The notes under the pieces were generated by a model, which was not told the DNA's origin, made no database searches, and saw only the letters and a list, made by a program, of their open reading frames with translations. Source: Candidatus Latescibacterota bacterium (GTDB lineage: Bacteria > Latescibacterota > MWCZ01). Taken from it: 36,523 bases of DNA. A program made the position numbers and the translations under genes. This document shows positions 29,064 to 36,523 of this stretch, in pieces; within the stretch, counting starts at the first letter, position 1, and each line of letters begins with the position of its first letter. Where the stretch lies: positions 1-36,523 of the forward strand of contig JAKPPK010000175.1 of assembly GCA_029547385.1 (NCBI GenBank). Reading direction: 5' to 3'.

Positions 29064-29116
29064 GATGAAATGTACGTTCCTGCGTAACCAGCGCAATCAA
29101 GCCTTCGGAGCATCCA

Positions 29117-30085
29117 ATGTCCAAGCCAATCGCCCTTCAGCGCGTCAGAGGAATCGTCGTCTACAGGAATGGAGCTCTCGGGGACACTATTGTCACTTTT
29201 CCGGTTCTCCAGAACCTGCGTCTTGCTTTTCCCCATGTACCCCTCCATTTCGTCGCTTCAAAAGAAGTGGGGCTCCTCGCGCAAACATGCGGGCTGACCG
29301 ACTCGGTGGTATCGGCAGATTCGGAATGGGCCCGGAAATGGTTTGCCGGTGACGCCGTCGGAATGCGCGCGCTGGTGGAAGGTGCGGATGCCCTCATCGC
29401 GTTCACTTCGGAAGATGACGATCTGAAAGAAACCGCGCGCGGCGCTGGATTCGGATTTATTCGTTTCCAGTCGCCCACACTCCCCGCGAATACGACCATC
29501 CATATTGTCGATCACCTTCTTAGTGCTCTGAACGGGCTGATTGACGGGCCGCTGGAGCGAATACCGTCAATACGTCTGCCCCGGGAACAAGTAGTACCGG
29601 CAAGGAGAATCCTGGATGAATCCGGCCTTCGGTCCGGTACGCCATATGTCTTCATCCACACCGGCGCATCCTCCCGTCAGCGAGTGTGGCCCTATGCCGT
29701 GGATTTCGCCAGATTGTTGCGGGAGAAAACGGGTTGCACACCGGTGTTGCACATGGGACCAATTGAGAAGGAAAACGCCGCGCTTGAACCACACGAAGTC
29801 GCTGATATGCCCATCCTTGGGCCTTTCACGGTACTCGAGCTGGCAGCGGCGTTGTCGTGCGCGGCGGCATATGTCGGCAGTGACACGGGCCCCAGCCATC
29901 TTTCGGCCGCTCTTGGTATTCTGACGTTTACGGTATTCAGTGGCAATGATGAGGGGAGAAAGAACGCCGTAGTATGGTCTCCCCGGGGGCAACGCGCGCA
30001 CGCATTATATGCTCAGGAAGGGCAGGAATGGCCTTCGCCGGAACAGGTGGTGCAGGCACTGATCCTGTCGGGAGTGCTCCCATGA
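29117..30085 (+). CDS. Glycosyltransferase family 9 (heptosyltransferase-like)
   Basis: GALGDTIVTFPVLQNLRLAFPHVPLHFVASKE N-terminus; YVFIHTGASSRQRVWP; YVGSDTGPSHLSAALGILTFTVFS C-terminal GT9 motif. Confidence 0.9.
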   Translation: MSKPIALQRVRGIVVYRNGALGDTIVTFPVLQNLRLAFPHVPLHFVASKEVGLLAQTCGLTDSVVSADSEWARKWFAGDAVGMRALVEGADALIAFTSEDDDLKETARGAGFGFIRFQSPTLPANTTIHIVDHLLSALNGLIDGPLERIPSIRLPREQVVPARRILDESGLRSGTPYVFIHTGASSRQRVWPYAVDFARLLREKTGCTPVLHMGPIEKENAALEPHEVADMPILGPFTVLELAAALSCAAAYVGSDTGPSHLSAALGILTFTVFSGNDEGRKNAVVWSPRGQRAHALYAQEGQEWPSPEQVVQALILSGVLP

Positions 30086-30220
30086 ACCCATACATCGGCG
30101 TACATGAACAAAGTTTCATGAGCTACTCATGCGCCGTTAACTCCGCCTGAGCAAACCGGTTGTACATTTTGTTGCAGAGAATTCGGACAACGGTAACGGG
30201 AAAGCTGAACGGATAGGGGC

Positions 30221-30478
30221 GTGACGGCCATGTTGTCATCACGGGATGTTCTCGATGTTCTGGACCACCTCAGGAAAGGGCTCCGCGGATTGCGCGATGC
30301 CGCGGAGATTGACCGGGATCCGTCTCTGCAGAAGGCTATCAATGCACTTCAAAGTCAGTTGTCGGGCGTGATCTCCTCAGTGGAGGCGGTGGCGAGGCGA
30401 AGCGGAATCATTCCCAAGGAAACGATCCTGCCGAGGCCAAGCCACGGCGAGAATCGTGAGGAGTCACCGTCCACCTGA
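30221..30478 (+). CDS. Small helical hypothetical protein
   Basis: GTG (30221) or ATG (30230) start; amphipathic helical composition; followed by a good terminator. Confidence 0.5.
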   Translation: MTAMLSSRDVLDVLDHLRKGLRGLRDAAEIDRDPSLQKAINALQSQLSGVISSVEAVARRSGIIPKETILPRPSHGENREESPST

Positions 30479-30522
30479 ATACCGCGTCCCGTTTGATCCT
30501 GACGGTGTTCTTGCGATACTAC

Positions 30523-30560
30523 AAACGAGGGCGAGAGCGACGCTTTTGCCCTCGTTTTCG
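30523..30560 (+). terminator. Rho-independent terminator
   Basis: AAACGAGGGC (30523-30532) pairs perfectly with GCCCTCGTTT (30548-30557), then T-rich TTCG. Confidence 0.7.
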
Positions 30561-30612
30561 TGATTCTGACAGGTGACGCCCCCTCCGCCGGGGTGGAATA
30601 GGGAGAGCGAAC

Positions 30613-31428
30613 ATGAATCGTGGCGCCGTTACGTCGGTCTCAATGCTTCTTGCAGCGTTGGCATTCTTGTCCCTTTCGTGCAGCCGCGGCCCCAAAGCGG
30701 GAGATGTGATCAAGGTCAAGGGCAAGGAAATGGTGTACATCCCGGGCGGAACCGTGACGCTCGGCGATTCGACAATGGGCCGGTTGACGGTTACGCTGAA
30801 GCCCTATCTTATCGACAAGCACGAGGTAACGAACGGGGAGTACCGCGAATTCGCGAAGGTATTCGGCTTACCGTTCTCTGTCGCTCCGGCGTACGACGAC
30901 CTCCCTGTTGTGAACATACCGTGGGAGACCGCCGATGCGTTTGCGGCGTGGAGGGGATGTCGCCTGCCGACCGAAGCCGAATGGGAGTTCGCGGCGCGGG
31001 GAACTGACGGAAGGCGGTACCCCTGGGGCAACTCGGCTGACGCGGAAAAGGCCAACGGCGACGACGGCGTCGACATCATGACTGTTCCCGATGGTTCCAA
31101 GGACGGGTTTTCAGGTCTTGCACCGGTGGGAATGTTCCCGAAATACGCAAGCCCGTTTGGCGTCGAGGATATGAGCGGGAACGTCTGGGAATGGGTTCAG
31201 GATTGGTATGCGCCATATCCGCCAAATGCGGTTTCTGACTACGCTGGCCCCGACAGCGGCGAGCAAAAGGTCGTGCGCGGGGGGAGCTTCAAGACGAATT
31301 TCCTCAATCTCCGCACGTTCCATCGGGCATACCGCGTTCCCGGAGCCGCGGCGGATGATGTGGGGTTCCGGTGCGCAAGCGACTACCCTCCGCGTGAACC
31401 GGGCGCGTTGCCTTCCACCGTAAGGTGA
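30613..31428 (+). CDS. FGE/SUMF1-fold (formylglycine-generating enzyme-like) lipoprotein
   Basis: Signal/lipobox MNRGAVTSVSMLLAALAFLSLSC; YIPGGTVTLGDS; KHEVTNGEYREFA; RLPTEAEWEFAARG; YPWGN; DMSGNVWEWVQDWY; VVRGGSF. Confidence 0.93.
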   Translation: MNRGAVTSVSMLLAALAFLSLSCSRGPKAGDVIKVKGKEMVYIPGGTVTLGDSTMGRLTVTLKPYLIDKHEVTNGEYREFAKVFGLPFSVAPAYDDLPVVNIPWETADAFAAWRGCRLPTEAEWEFAARGTDGRRYPWGNSADAEKANGDDGVDIMTVPDGSKDGFSGLAPVGMFPKYASPFGVEDMSGNVWEWVQDWYAPYPPNAVSDYAGPDSGEQKVVRGGSFKTNFLNLRTFHRAYRVPGAAADDVGFRCASDYPPREPGALPSTVR

Positions 31429-31440
31429 ATTGCAGCATTT

Positions 31441-31466
31441 GGCGGGGCAGTCGGTTCTGCCCCGCC
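31441..31466. terminator. Strong GC hairpin between convergent genes (terminator-like, weak T-tract)
   Basis: GGCGGGGCAG-TCGGTT-CTGCCCCGCC, perfect 10-bp stem. Confidence 0.55.
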
Positions 31467-31484
31467 GTCGTTACGCCGCGTCAC

Positions 31485-32717
31485 TCAGTCTTCGAGTTCG
31501 ATTCGATACTGAAGGCTGTCGGCGGTCCAGTCGATGGAGCCTCCCTCCCGGAAATCCCTGGCGAAGAGGCGCGCCATGTGTATCAGCACATGACCCGTCT
31601 CCCTGTCCTCCCGCGCATAGAAGTTGGACAGCGTAAGGAAGGGACTTTCGCCAGGCTTGCGGTCGTCAACTGCCCACACGCTTCTCCGTAGCAAGCGTCC
31701 CGTCACTTCGTCCACCTGACCAACGACGAGTGGGTACCGCGGGCTGTTTCCCTGCGGGTTTTCCTCGCAGATGTTCCCGATCCAGAACAACCTTTCGTCG
31801 CGGTGTCGGTATAGCTGCGAACAGGAACTCGGTGAATGGAACGTGGTCCCATCGTCATATGTCCACGGAGCGGGAACACTCCACGTTTGCCCGCCATCAC
31901 GGGATTCCGAGTACCATTTCCACCCAGGCAAGTCCGGACGCTTGTCGTTGCTGCCCCTCATCACCATGATAATGCGGCCGTCGGGAAGCTGCGCGATCGT
32001 TGGTTCGATGAGTCCCCTGGTTGTTCGTTCCGGATCCGCAATTATCTTGTCAGACGCCGTCCACCGGAGGCGCCCTCCCGGAAGCCAATGCCCGAACAAG
32101 ACCATGCAGTTCGTGTAGGTGAACCCCGCGCCGGGATTCAGATACATGCCATCCGGCCCGGCGGGGGTGTACTGGATGGGAACGAGGAGAACCCCATCCG
32201 CACGTGTGATCGGTCTCTGTCCCATATCTCCGATCATCGCACATGTCTTCCCGACCGAAATCCCCGGGAGGTGGTTGACTGCGTCGTACTCTTCTCCATC
32301 ATGGATAATCTGCTCGTCAACAAGGAAAGTCCTGCCACCATCTTCTGAAACCGAGTAGTGGAGTTTCCACTGACGCATCCCTTCAAGGGGATCATCCGTC
32401 GGCAGCACTCCCTCGTTACGCACGGTCAGGTACCTTCCCGTGAGCGGATCCACGTACCCTCCCGCAGGGTACCTGCGTCGCGTTCCTTTCGGGTCGGGGA
32501 ATTCGGTCTGAAACGTTTCTTCAGCGCTCCACGTTCTACCGTTGTCGTTCGAGAATCGAACAAACGCCACGTCCGTGGTGTCACTTCGACTTTCGTACCC
32601 GTGAATGCTCGTGAGGTTACCACCTTCACGAGTCGTGTAATACGAGGATGCGTGCGTTGCAACTCCTTTGCACGGACTGGGCATGAAGACGACTCTGTCG
32701 ATCACTTTTCCGGTCAT
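31485..32717 (-). CDS. BNR/Asp-box sialidase-like protein
   Basis: Asp boxes SNDNGRTW, SEDGGRTF, SRDGGQTW. AGGGGG RBS upstream of MTGKVIDRVVF (an ATG at 32723 is also possible). No signal peptide. Confidence 0.85.
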   Translation of the reverse strand: MTGKVIDRVVFMPSPCKGVATHASSYYTTREGGNLTSIHGYESRSDTTDVAFVRFSNDNGRTWSAEETFQTEFPDPKGTRRRYPAGGYVDPLTGRYLTVRNEGVLPTDDPLEGMRQWKLHYSVSEDGGRTFLVDEQIIHDGEEYDAVNHLPGISVGKTCAMIGDMGQRPITRADGVLLVPIQYTPAGPDGMYLNPGAGFTYTNCMVLFGHWLPGGRLRWTASDKIIADPERTTRGLIEPTIAQLPDGRIIMVMRGSNDKRPDLPGWKWYSESRDGGQTWSVPAPWTYDDGTTFHSPSSCSQLYRHRDERLFWIGNICEENPQGNSPRYPLVVGQVDEVTGRLLRRSVWAVDDRKPGESPFLTLSNFYAREDRETGHVLIHMARLFARDFREGGSIDWTADSLQYRIELED

Positions 32718-32800
32718 GCGCATGAACCCCCTGCTCAATTGTCCGCCTGCAGCACTTCGTTACGGGCTTTGATGGCTTCACAGATTGTTGCCGACGAGCA

Positions 32801-35800
32801 CTAATCGTTTCGTTCGGTTCTTTGTTGGCCGATCTCTGCGGCAAGAATTGCGCGAAGTTGACTTCTGACGCGCGTTACAACCCCTTCATCGCACCCGGAT
32901 TCCAGAACCTGTCGTATCATCGCTGCTCTGCTGCGTGTGAGTTCCATGGCGCGTGCGGTATCACCTCGCCCGCGCGCGTTGTCCGCCGCCCGCGAAAGCA
33001 ACCACAGGCGCGCGTAGTCCTCAATTCCAATCCGCACTCCCTGCCAGCGATGACTCGGTATCACAGAACCGCCCGCGCCGTGGTACACGAGCTCCCAATC
33101 ACAGCAGCCGTCGTGGGGGCCCTGCCAGAAATCGACGCTCCTCCCGGCATACGACCAGATGCCCAGACCAGAAAGGCCCATCTCTGTGCCTTGCCAGATT
33201 GGCTGCCAGTAGTAGCGCATCCGAGTGTTATCCTTCGCGCCATCGCCGCACTCATAGGTCCACGTGGGCTTGCCTTTGGCGAGAACCCGTTCGAGATGAG
33301 CGAAGTTCATGATGGGATCGAAGATGTCAACGACTTCGTTCAAATCGTCAACATGCTGCGCGGTCGCACCTCCCGCCGGGTTGGCGAAAATCCTCACCCG
33401 GGGATCGGCTGTTTTGTACAGGCGGGCAATACGTATCAATTCGTACACGCTGGGGCCGCCGTCGATACCGGGCTCGTCGAGGATGTAGTTTGCGTGGCGA
33501 TCTGGCAGCACCCCGCGCGCGGCCAGACCGTCCAACCACCGTGGCACGAAGGTCTGGAACGCTTTTTCCCACGCAGGAGAACCCGAGCCCGGGGCACCTT
33601 CCGCTGGTTGGACGATGGTTTCGCGACCGTGCCACAGGAAGAACGAGCCGCTCGGGGCGCGCCGAAGAACATCCTCCACGGCGGCCCAGTCCTCTGCGGC
33701 TATTTCCCCGTCAGCGTTGTAACGCACGGTGGGCACCGGGATATCGTACACATTCACGTAATGGGCCCGGAGGTCAGCCCAGACTGCGTCCCTTTCAAAG
33801 AAAGCGGGTTGTTCATATGCCCAGACGCGGAAAGCCAGTGGCATGGAATCCGGGAGGGCGACGGTGCTCACTTCCCATTGGAGCGGGATACGCAGTACGT
33901 CCCCTGCGACAGTCAGCGCACGCACGGAAAGCGTTGAGGAATAGACTCCCGCGGGTGTGTCGCCCGATGACCAGTCGAGCCACAATCGGAGCGTTTCGCC
34001 TGCAGGGATGGTCACCACGCCGGAAGGATCGAGCTCGGGTAACGCGTCAGGGGTGTACCCACCCCGGGCCGTCGCGACGAACACCCTGCGGCGAAGAGCA
34101 ACCGCGCTGAGTGGAGGGGCTGTTTCGCCCCCCCTCCAGGGATCCAACCATACGCGCACCGAAATCGTCTCGCCGGTAAGGTTGGCGACGGACACTGAGG
34201 TTGCTTCGTGCGCGCGTCGGTCTGTCGTTACCCGTATGGTATCAGTGGGTTCGGATTGAGGAGCGTCGGTATCGGGATCAAACGGCACCCACGGGTGACC
34301 CGGATCCCACGCGACTATCTCCGTTGTCTGCCCGGTGTGTTGGGCCGCTGTCCGCAAAGCGTACCGGCGGCGGGCCAGCTCAGCTCTCAGCCTGCCGATC
34401 TCTTTCTTCCCTTCCTCCGCGAGAAGCCTCTTTTCCTCCTCAGTCCCACGCGCAAGGCACTGCTCAGCCTGTATGCCAAAAAGCGTCTGTCGGGCGCGAA
34501 GATTGCCCAAATATGAGGCCGTCGGAGCCGCACTCCCAGACAGCCCTGACAACTCCTGAAGGATCGCTGCCGCGACCTGCTTCTCTCGGGCGAAGGGCAC
34601 GAATGGGACGCGCTCTGAGGTTTCACCCAGGATTGTCCCATCGGCCTTTTGGACCCGAGTTTTCAACGTGTATGTCCCCGGTTCGAACGGGGCGATCCAA
34701 CCGTGGTCAGGATCGTCCATACGGTTCACGAACACATTGCGATGCCCGACCGGGGGAGTCGCTTCCACCCAGACCCACGAATTGCCGGGAACGCTGGCTG
34801 AAGCAAACCGAACGTGTTGCTTGCCGGTGCCAACAAACTCAGGCTCCGCCCGCGTAATGCGCGCAGCTCCGATAGGGCGTGGAGCAAGGGTTCGAACGTG
34901 TCCCGCCTCGGTGAGGCGACTCCTCCGGCCGTCAAAATCCCCGCGGCTGGTCGGCCACTGGATCTCGCCGCCCGGCAACGCGCCCCGCACTTTGCGGGCA
35001 ATGACCTGACCATTGCCCGCTTCTACTGTGATGAACTCCGGGATACCGTCCCTATCGATGTCCGCTATGAGCGGCGCGCCCCAGGTTGTTCCGCCCAAGT
35101 CGATGTTGGTTTTCTCATTCCCGTCGGCGTCAAGTACGCGCAGCGTTCCGTGGTGGATCCGCGGCATGAGCAACTCCGGTTCCCCGTCACCATCCAGATC
35201 CGCCACGGTGGGACCGAAAAGCAGCCCGCTGCTGCCGCCGAAGCTCAACGAGCGAAGGACCTTCTTGTCTGTTCCCAGAATCTCCTGTCCTGTTTTGTTC
35301 CAGCCCACGAAAATCCGCCACTGGCCGTTGGTTCTGAACGGCACAACGGAGCAATGAAGTCCGATGTTGCAGTTTGTGCTCTGGTGCTTCCAGATCTCCC
35401 GTCCGGAGCCATCGAGGCAGCGGATCTGCCCGTCCGTATCGCCGAGTGCCAGTACGCGGGGGCCATCTCCCCAGTCAACGATGAGCGGCGAATGATAGCC
35501 GGCTTCGCCGTTCGTCATCGTCGGCGTCACCCAGCGGAGTGAAGCGTCGGCGCCGAAACAGTGGATGCGGCCGTCGAAACTGGACACCACTATCTCATCG
35601 GACCCATCGCCATCGAGATCACCGACCGCAGGCATCGCGATGAGGGGAAAGTGTGTGCGCTCGGAAAGATGAATCTGCCAGACGATGCTGCCATCCGCGC
35701 GCAAAGCTGACAGGCGCCCCCTGCGATCCGTCACGACCAGGACTGCATCGCCTCCCCTTACGAGAGGGGCAATGCCGCTCCACGGGCTGATCCCCGAATG

Positions 35801-36187
35801 CCCCCAGTCAGCGTTGGAAAGATTTCCCAGGGAAACGCGCCACCGAAGCGTTCCGTCCGGGGCGAACGCGTGCAGCGTCCCATCGCTGTCTCCAATCAGA
35901 ATCGTCTTGCCCACAGGCAGTTCGATGGTTGTAGGCCAGCCGTGAGCGCGCGCGTCGATCTTTGCACTCCAGCGCACCTCACCACCGCCGTTCAGCGCGA
36001 GGATGTCGCCGTTGTCGGTTCCGACGATTACCAGCGGGCCTTCGGGCGTGTCCACCAGCCCCGGGCAACCGCGGACCTGCGAATTGGTATCGTGGGTCCA
36101 CAGGACGTCAAACGACAACGGCCCGACGGCTGCTGCGGGGGAGGCAGCTAACGCCGCCGCAGCGAAAGCGCGAAAAGATCGACTCAT
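32801..36187 (-). CDS. Exported multidomain protein: FG-GAP/PQQ-like beta-propeller, Ig-like segment, GH123/DUF4091-like catalytic domain
   Basis: Signal peptide MSRSFRAFAAAALAASPAAAVG. Propeller repeats with calcium motifs DLDGDGSDE, DLDGDGEPE, DIDRDGIPE. C-terminal NYILDEPGIDGGPSVYELIRIARLYK, GIWSYAGRSVDFWQGPHDGCCDWELVYHG...SHRWQGVRIGIEDYARLWLL typical of DUF4091. AGGAAGGA RBS. Confidence 0.87.
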   Translation of the reverse strand: MSRSFRAFAAAALAASPAAAVGPLSFDVLWTHDTNSQVRGCPGLVDTPEGPLVIVGTDNGDILALNGGGEVRWSAKIDARAHGWPTTIELPVGKTILIGDSDGTLHAFAPDGTLRWRVSLGNLSNADWGHSGISPWSGIAPLVRGGDAVLVVTDRRGRLSALRADGSIVWQIHLSERTHFPLIAMPAVGDLDGDGSDEIVVSSFDGRIHCFGADASLRWVTPTMTNGEAGYHSPLIVDWGDGPRVLALGDTDGQIRCLDGSGREIWKHQSTNCNIGLHCSVVPFRTNGQWRIFVGWNKTGQEILGTDKKVLRSLSFGGSSGLLFGPTVADLDGDGEPELLMPRIHHGTLRVLDADGNEKTNIDLGGTTWGAPLIADIDRDGIPEFITVEAGNGQVIARKVRGALPGGEIQWPTSRGDFDGRRSRLTEAGHVRTLAPRPIGAARITRAEPEFVGTGKQHVRFASASVPGNSWVWVEATPPVGHRNVFVNRMDDPDHGWIAPFEPGTYTLKTRVQKADGTILGETSERVPFVPFAREKQVAAAILQELSGLSGSAAPTASYLGNLRARQTLFGIQAEQCLARGTEEEKRLLAEEGKKEIGRLRAELARRRYALRTAAQHTGQTTEIVAWDPGHPWVPFDPDTDAPQSEPTDTIRVTTDRRAHEATSVSVANLTGETISVRVWLDPWRGGETAPPLSAVALRRRVFVATARGGYTPDALPELDPSGVVTIPAGETLRLWLDWSSGDTPAGVYSSTLSVRALTVAGDVLRIPLQWEVSTVALPDSMPLAFRVWAYEQPAFFERDAVWADLRAHYVNVYDIPVPTVRYNADGEIAAEDWAAVEDVLRRAPSGSFFLWHGRETIVQPAEGAPGSGSPAWEKAFQTFVPRWLDGLAARGVLPDRHANYILDEPGIDGGPSVYELIRIARLYKTADPRVRIFANPAGGATAQHVDDLNEVVDIFDPIMNFAHLERVLAKGKPTWTYECGDGAKDNTRMRYYWQPIWQGTEMGLSGLGIWSYAGRSVDFWQGPHDGCCDWELVYHGAGGSVIPSHRWQGVRIGIEDYARLWLLSRAADNARGRGDTARAMELTRSRAAMIRQVLESGCDEGVVTRVRSQLRAILAAEIGQQRTERND

Positions 36188-36343
36188 TTGCAGTCCTTCC
36201 TGAGAGCTGAACCGATGGGAACCGAAGGGAGGATAACGCGCGGATTCGTGAAGCAATCGGAATCAAGGGTAAGCCTGAGGGACGTGCGCAGTCAACGCCT
36301 GTCCGGGCTTATACGGTTGCGAAGTCGTTGCAGGAAGCAGGGG

Positions 36344-36523
36344 TCAGTCGACGCGCTTCCAGCCCTCGTTTGCGGGTTCCAACAGGAATGGCGCGTGTTC
36401 CGTCCCACCCAGACCATTGAAGGAAGTCTCACCGAGAACTCCATTGAAGCGTGTTTTTGAGATCGCATCTCTGATTCGGCCACAACGAAGTGTCAGTTGC
36501 GGCGGCCGCTGCGTTTCGGCGTT
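36344..36523 (-). CDS. C-terminal fragment of an unknown protein (partial, runs off right edge)
   Basis: Minus-strand frame open from the window edge to TGA: NAETQRPPQLTLRCGRIRDAISKTRFNGVLGETSFNGLGGTEHAPFLLEPANEGWKRVD*. Absent from the ORF track because it has no start in the window. Confidence 0.45.
   Translation of the reverse strand, partial: NAETQRPPQLTLRCGRIRDAISKTRFNGVLGETSFNGLGGTEHAPFLLEPANEGWKRVD

Noticed and set aside
28318-29352. 344-aa plus-strand ORF over the GNAT gene and start of GT9
   Set aside because: Antisense to the recognisable GNAT protein and out of frame with GT9; no family resemblance.
30613-31428. Functional formylglycine-generating enzyme
   Set aside because: The catalytic cysteine pair is not visible and no sulfatase partner is seen.
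32822-33937. 371-aa plus-strand ORF opposite the GH123-like gene
   Set aside because: Antisense shadow of a domain-supported gene; no RBS or motif support.
1-36523. CRISPR arrays, tRNA/rRNA genes, IS elements, prophage, toxin-antitoxin or defence modules
   Set aside because: Looked for periodic repeats, T-loop GTTCRANNC-like segments in intergenic gaps, transposase or integrase motifs and terminal repeats; none was found by eye.

Overview
This 36.5 kb window is a bacterial chromosomal segment. Coding density is high, codons look GC-rich, and operons are short and mixed in strand. I support 22 complete protein genes plus two edge-truncated reading frames that the ORF track misses because they lack a start codon in the window. 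Recognisable genes are ilvD, pckA (ATP-type), queC, clpB, a SigA/RpoD-like sigma factor, an M55 DppA-like D-aminopeptidase paired with an S9 peptidase, a UroD/MtaA-like protein paired with a ceramidase-like hydrolase, a Crp/Fnr regulator, an AAA+ sigma54-type activator with a Fis HTH, a GT9 (heptosyltransferase-like) glycosyltransferase, and a tandem-GNAT protein. Carbohydrate-related proteins are an alpha/alpha-toroid-like protein, a secreted TIM-barrel-like lipoprotein, a GH42-like protein with a Cys cluster, a BNR/Asp-box sialidase-like protein, and a large FG-GAP/PQQ-propeller plus GH123/DUF4091-like fusion. I saw no rRNA, tRNA, CRISPR array, IS element or prophage. No single element is an obvious new system. 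The best leads are the propeller-GH123 fusion next to the sialidase, the TPR solenoid/Crp/atypical-activator operon, a hairpin-rich 0.5 kb gap before the UroD-like gene, the GH42-like/AAC(3)-fold gene pair, a stand-alone degenerate B12-cap-like small protein, and a paired palindrome in a divergent intergenic region. All calls come from reading the sequence; no database search was run.
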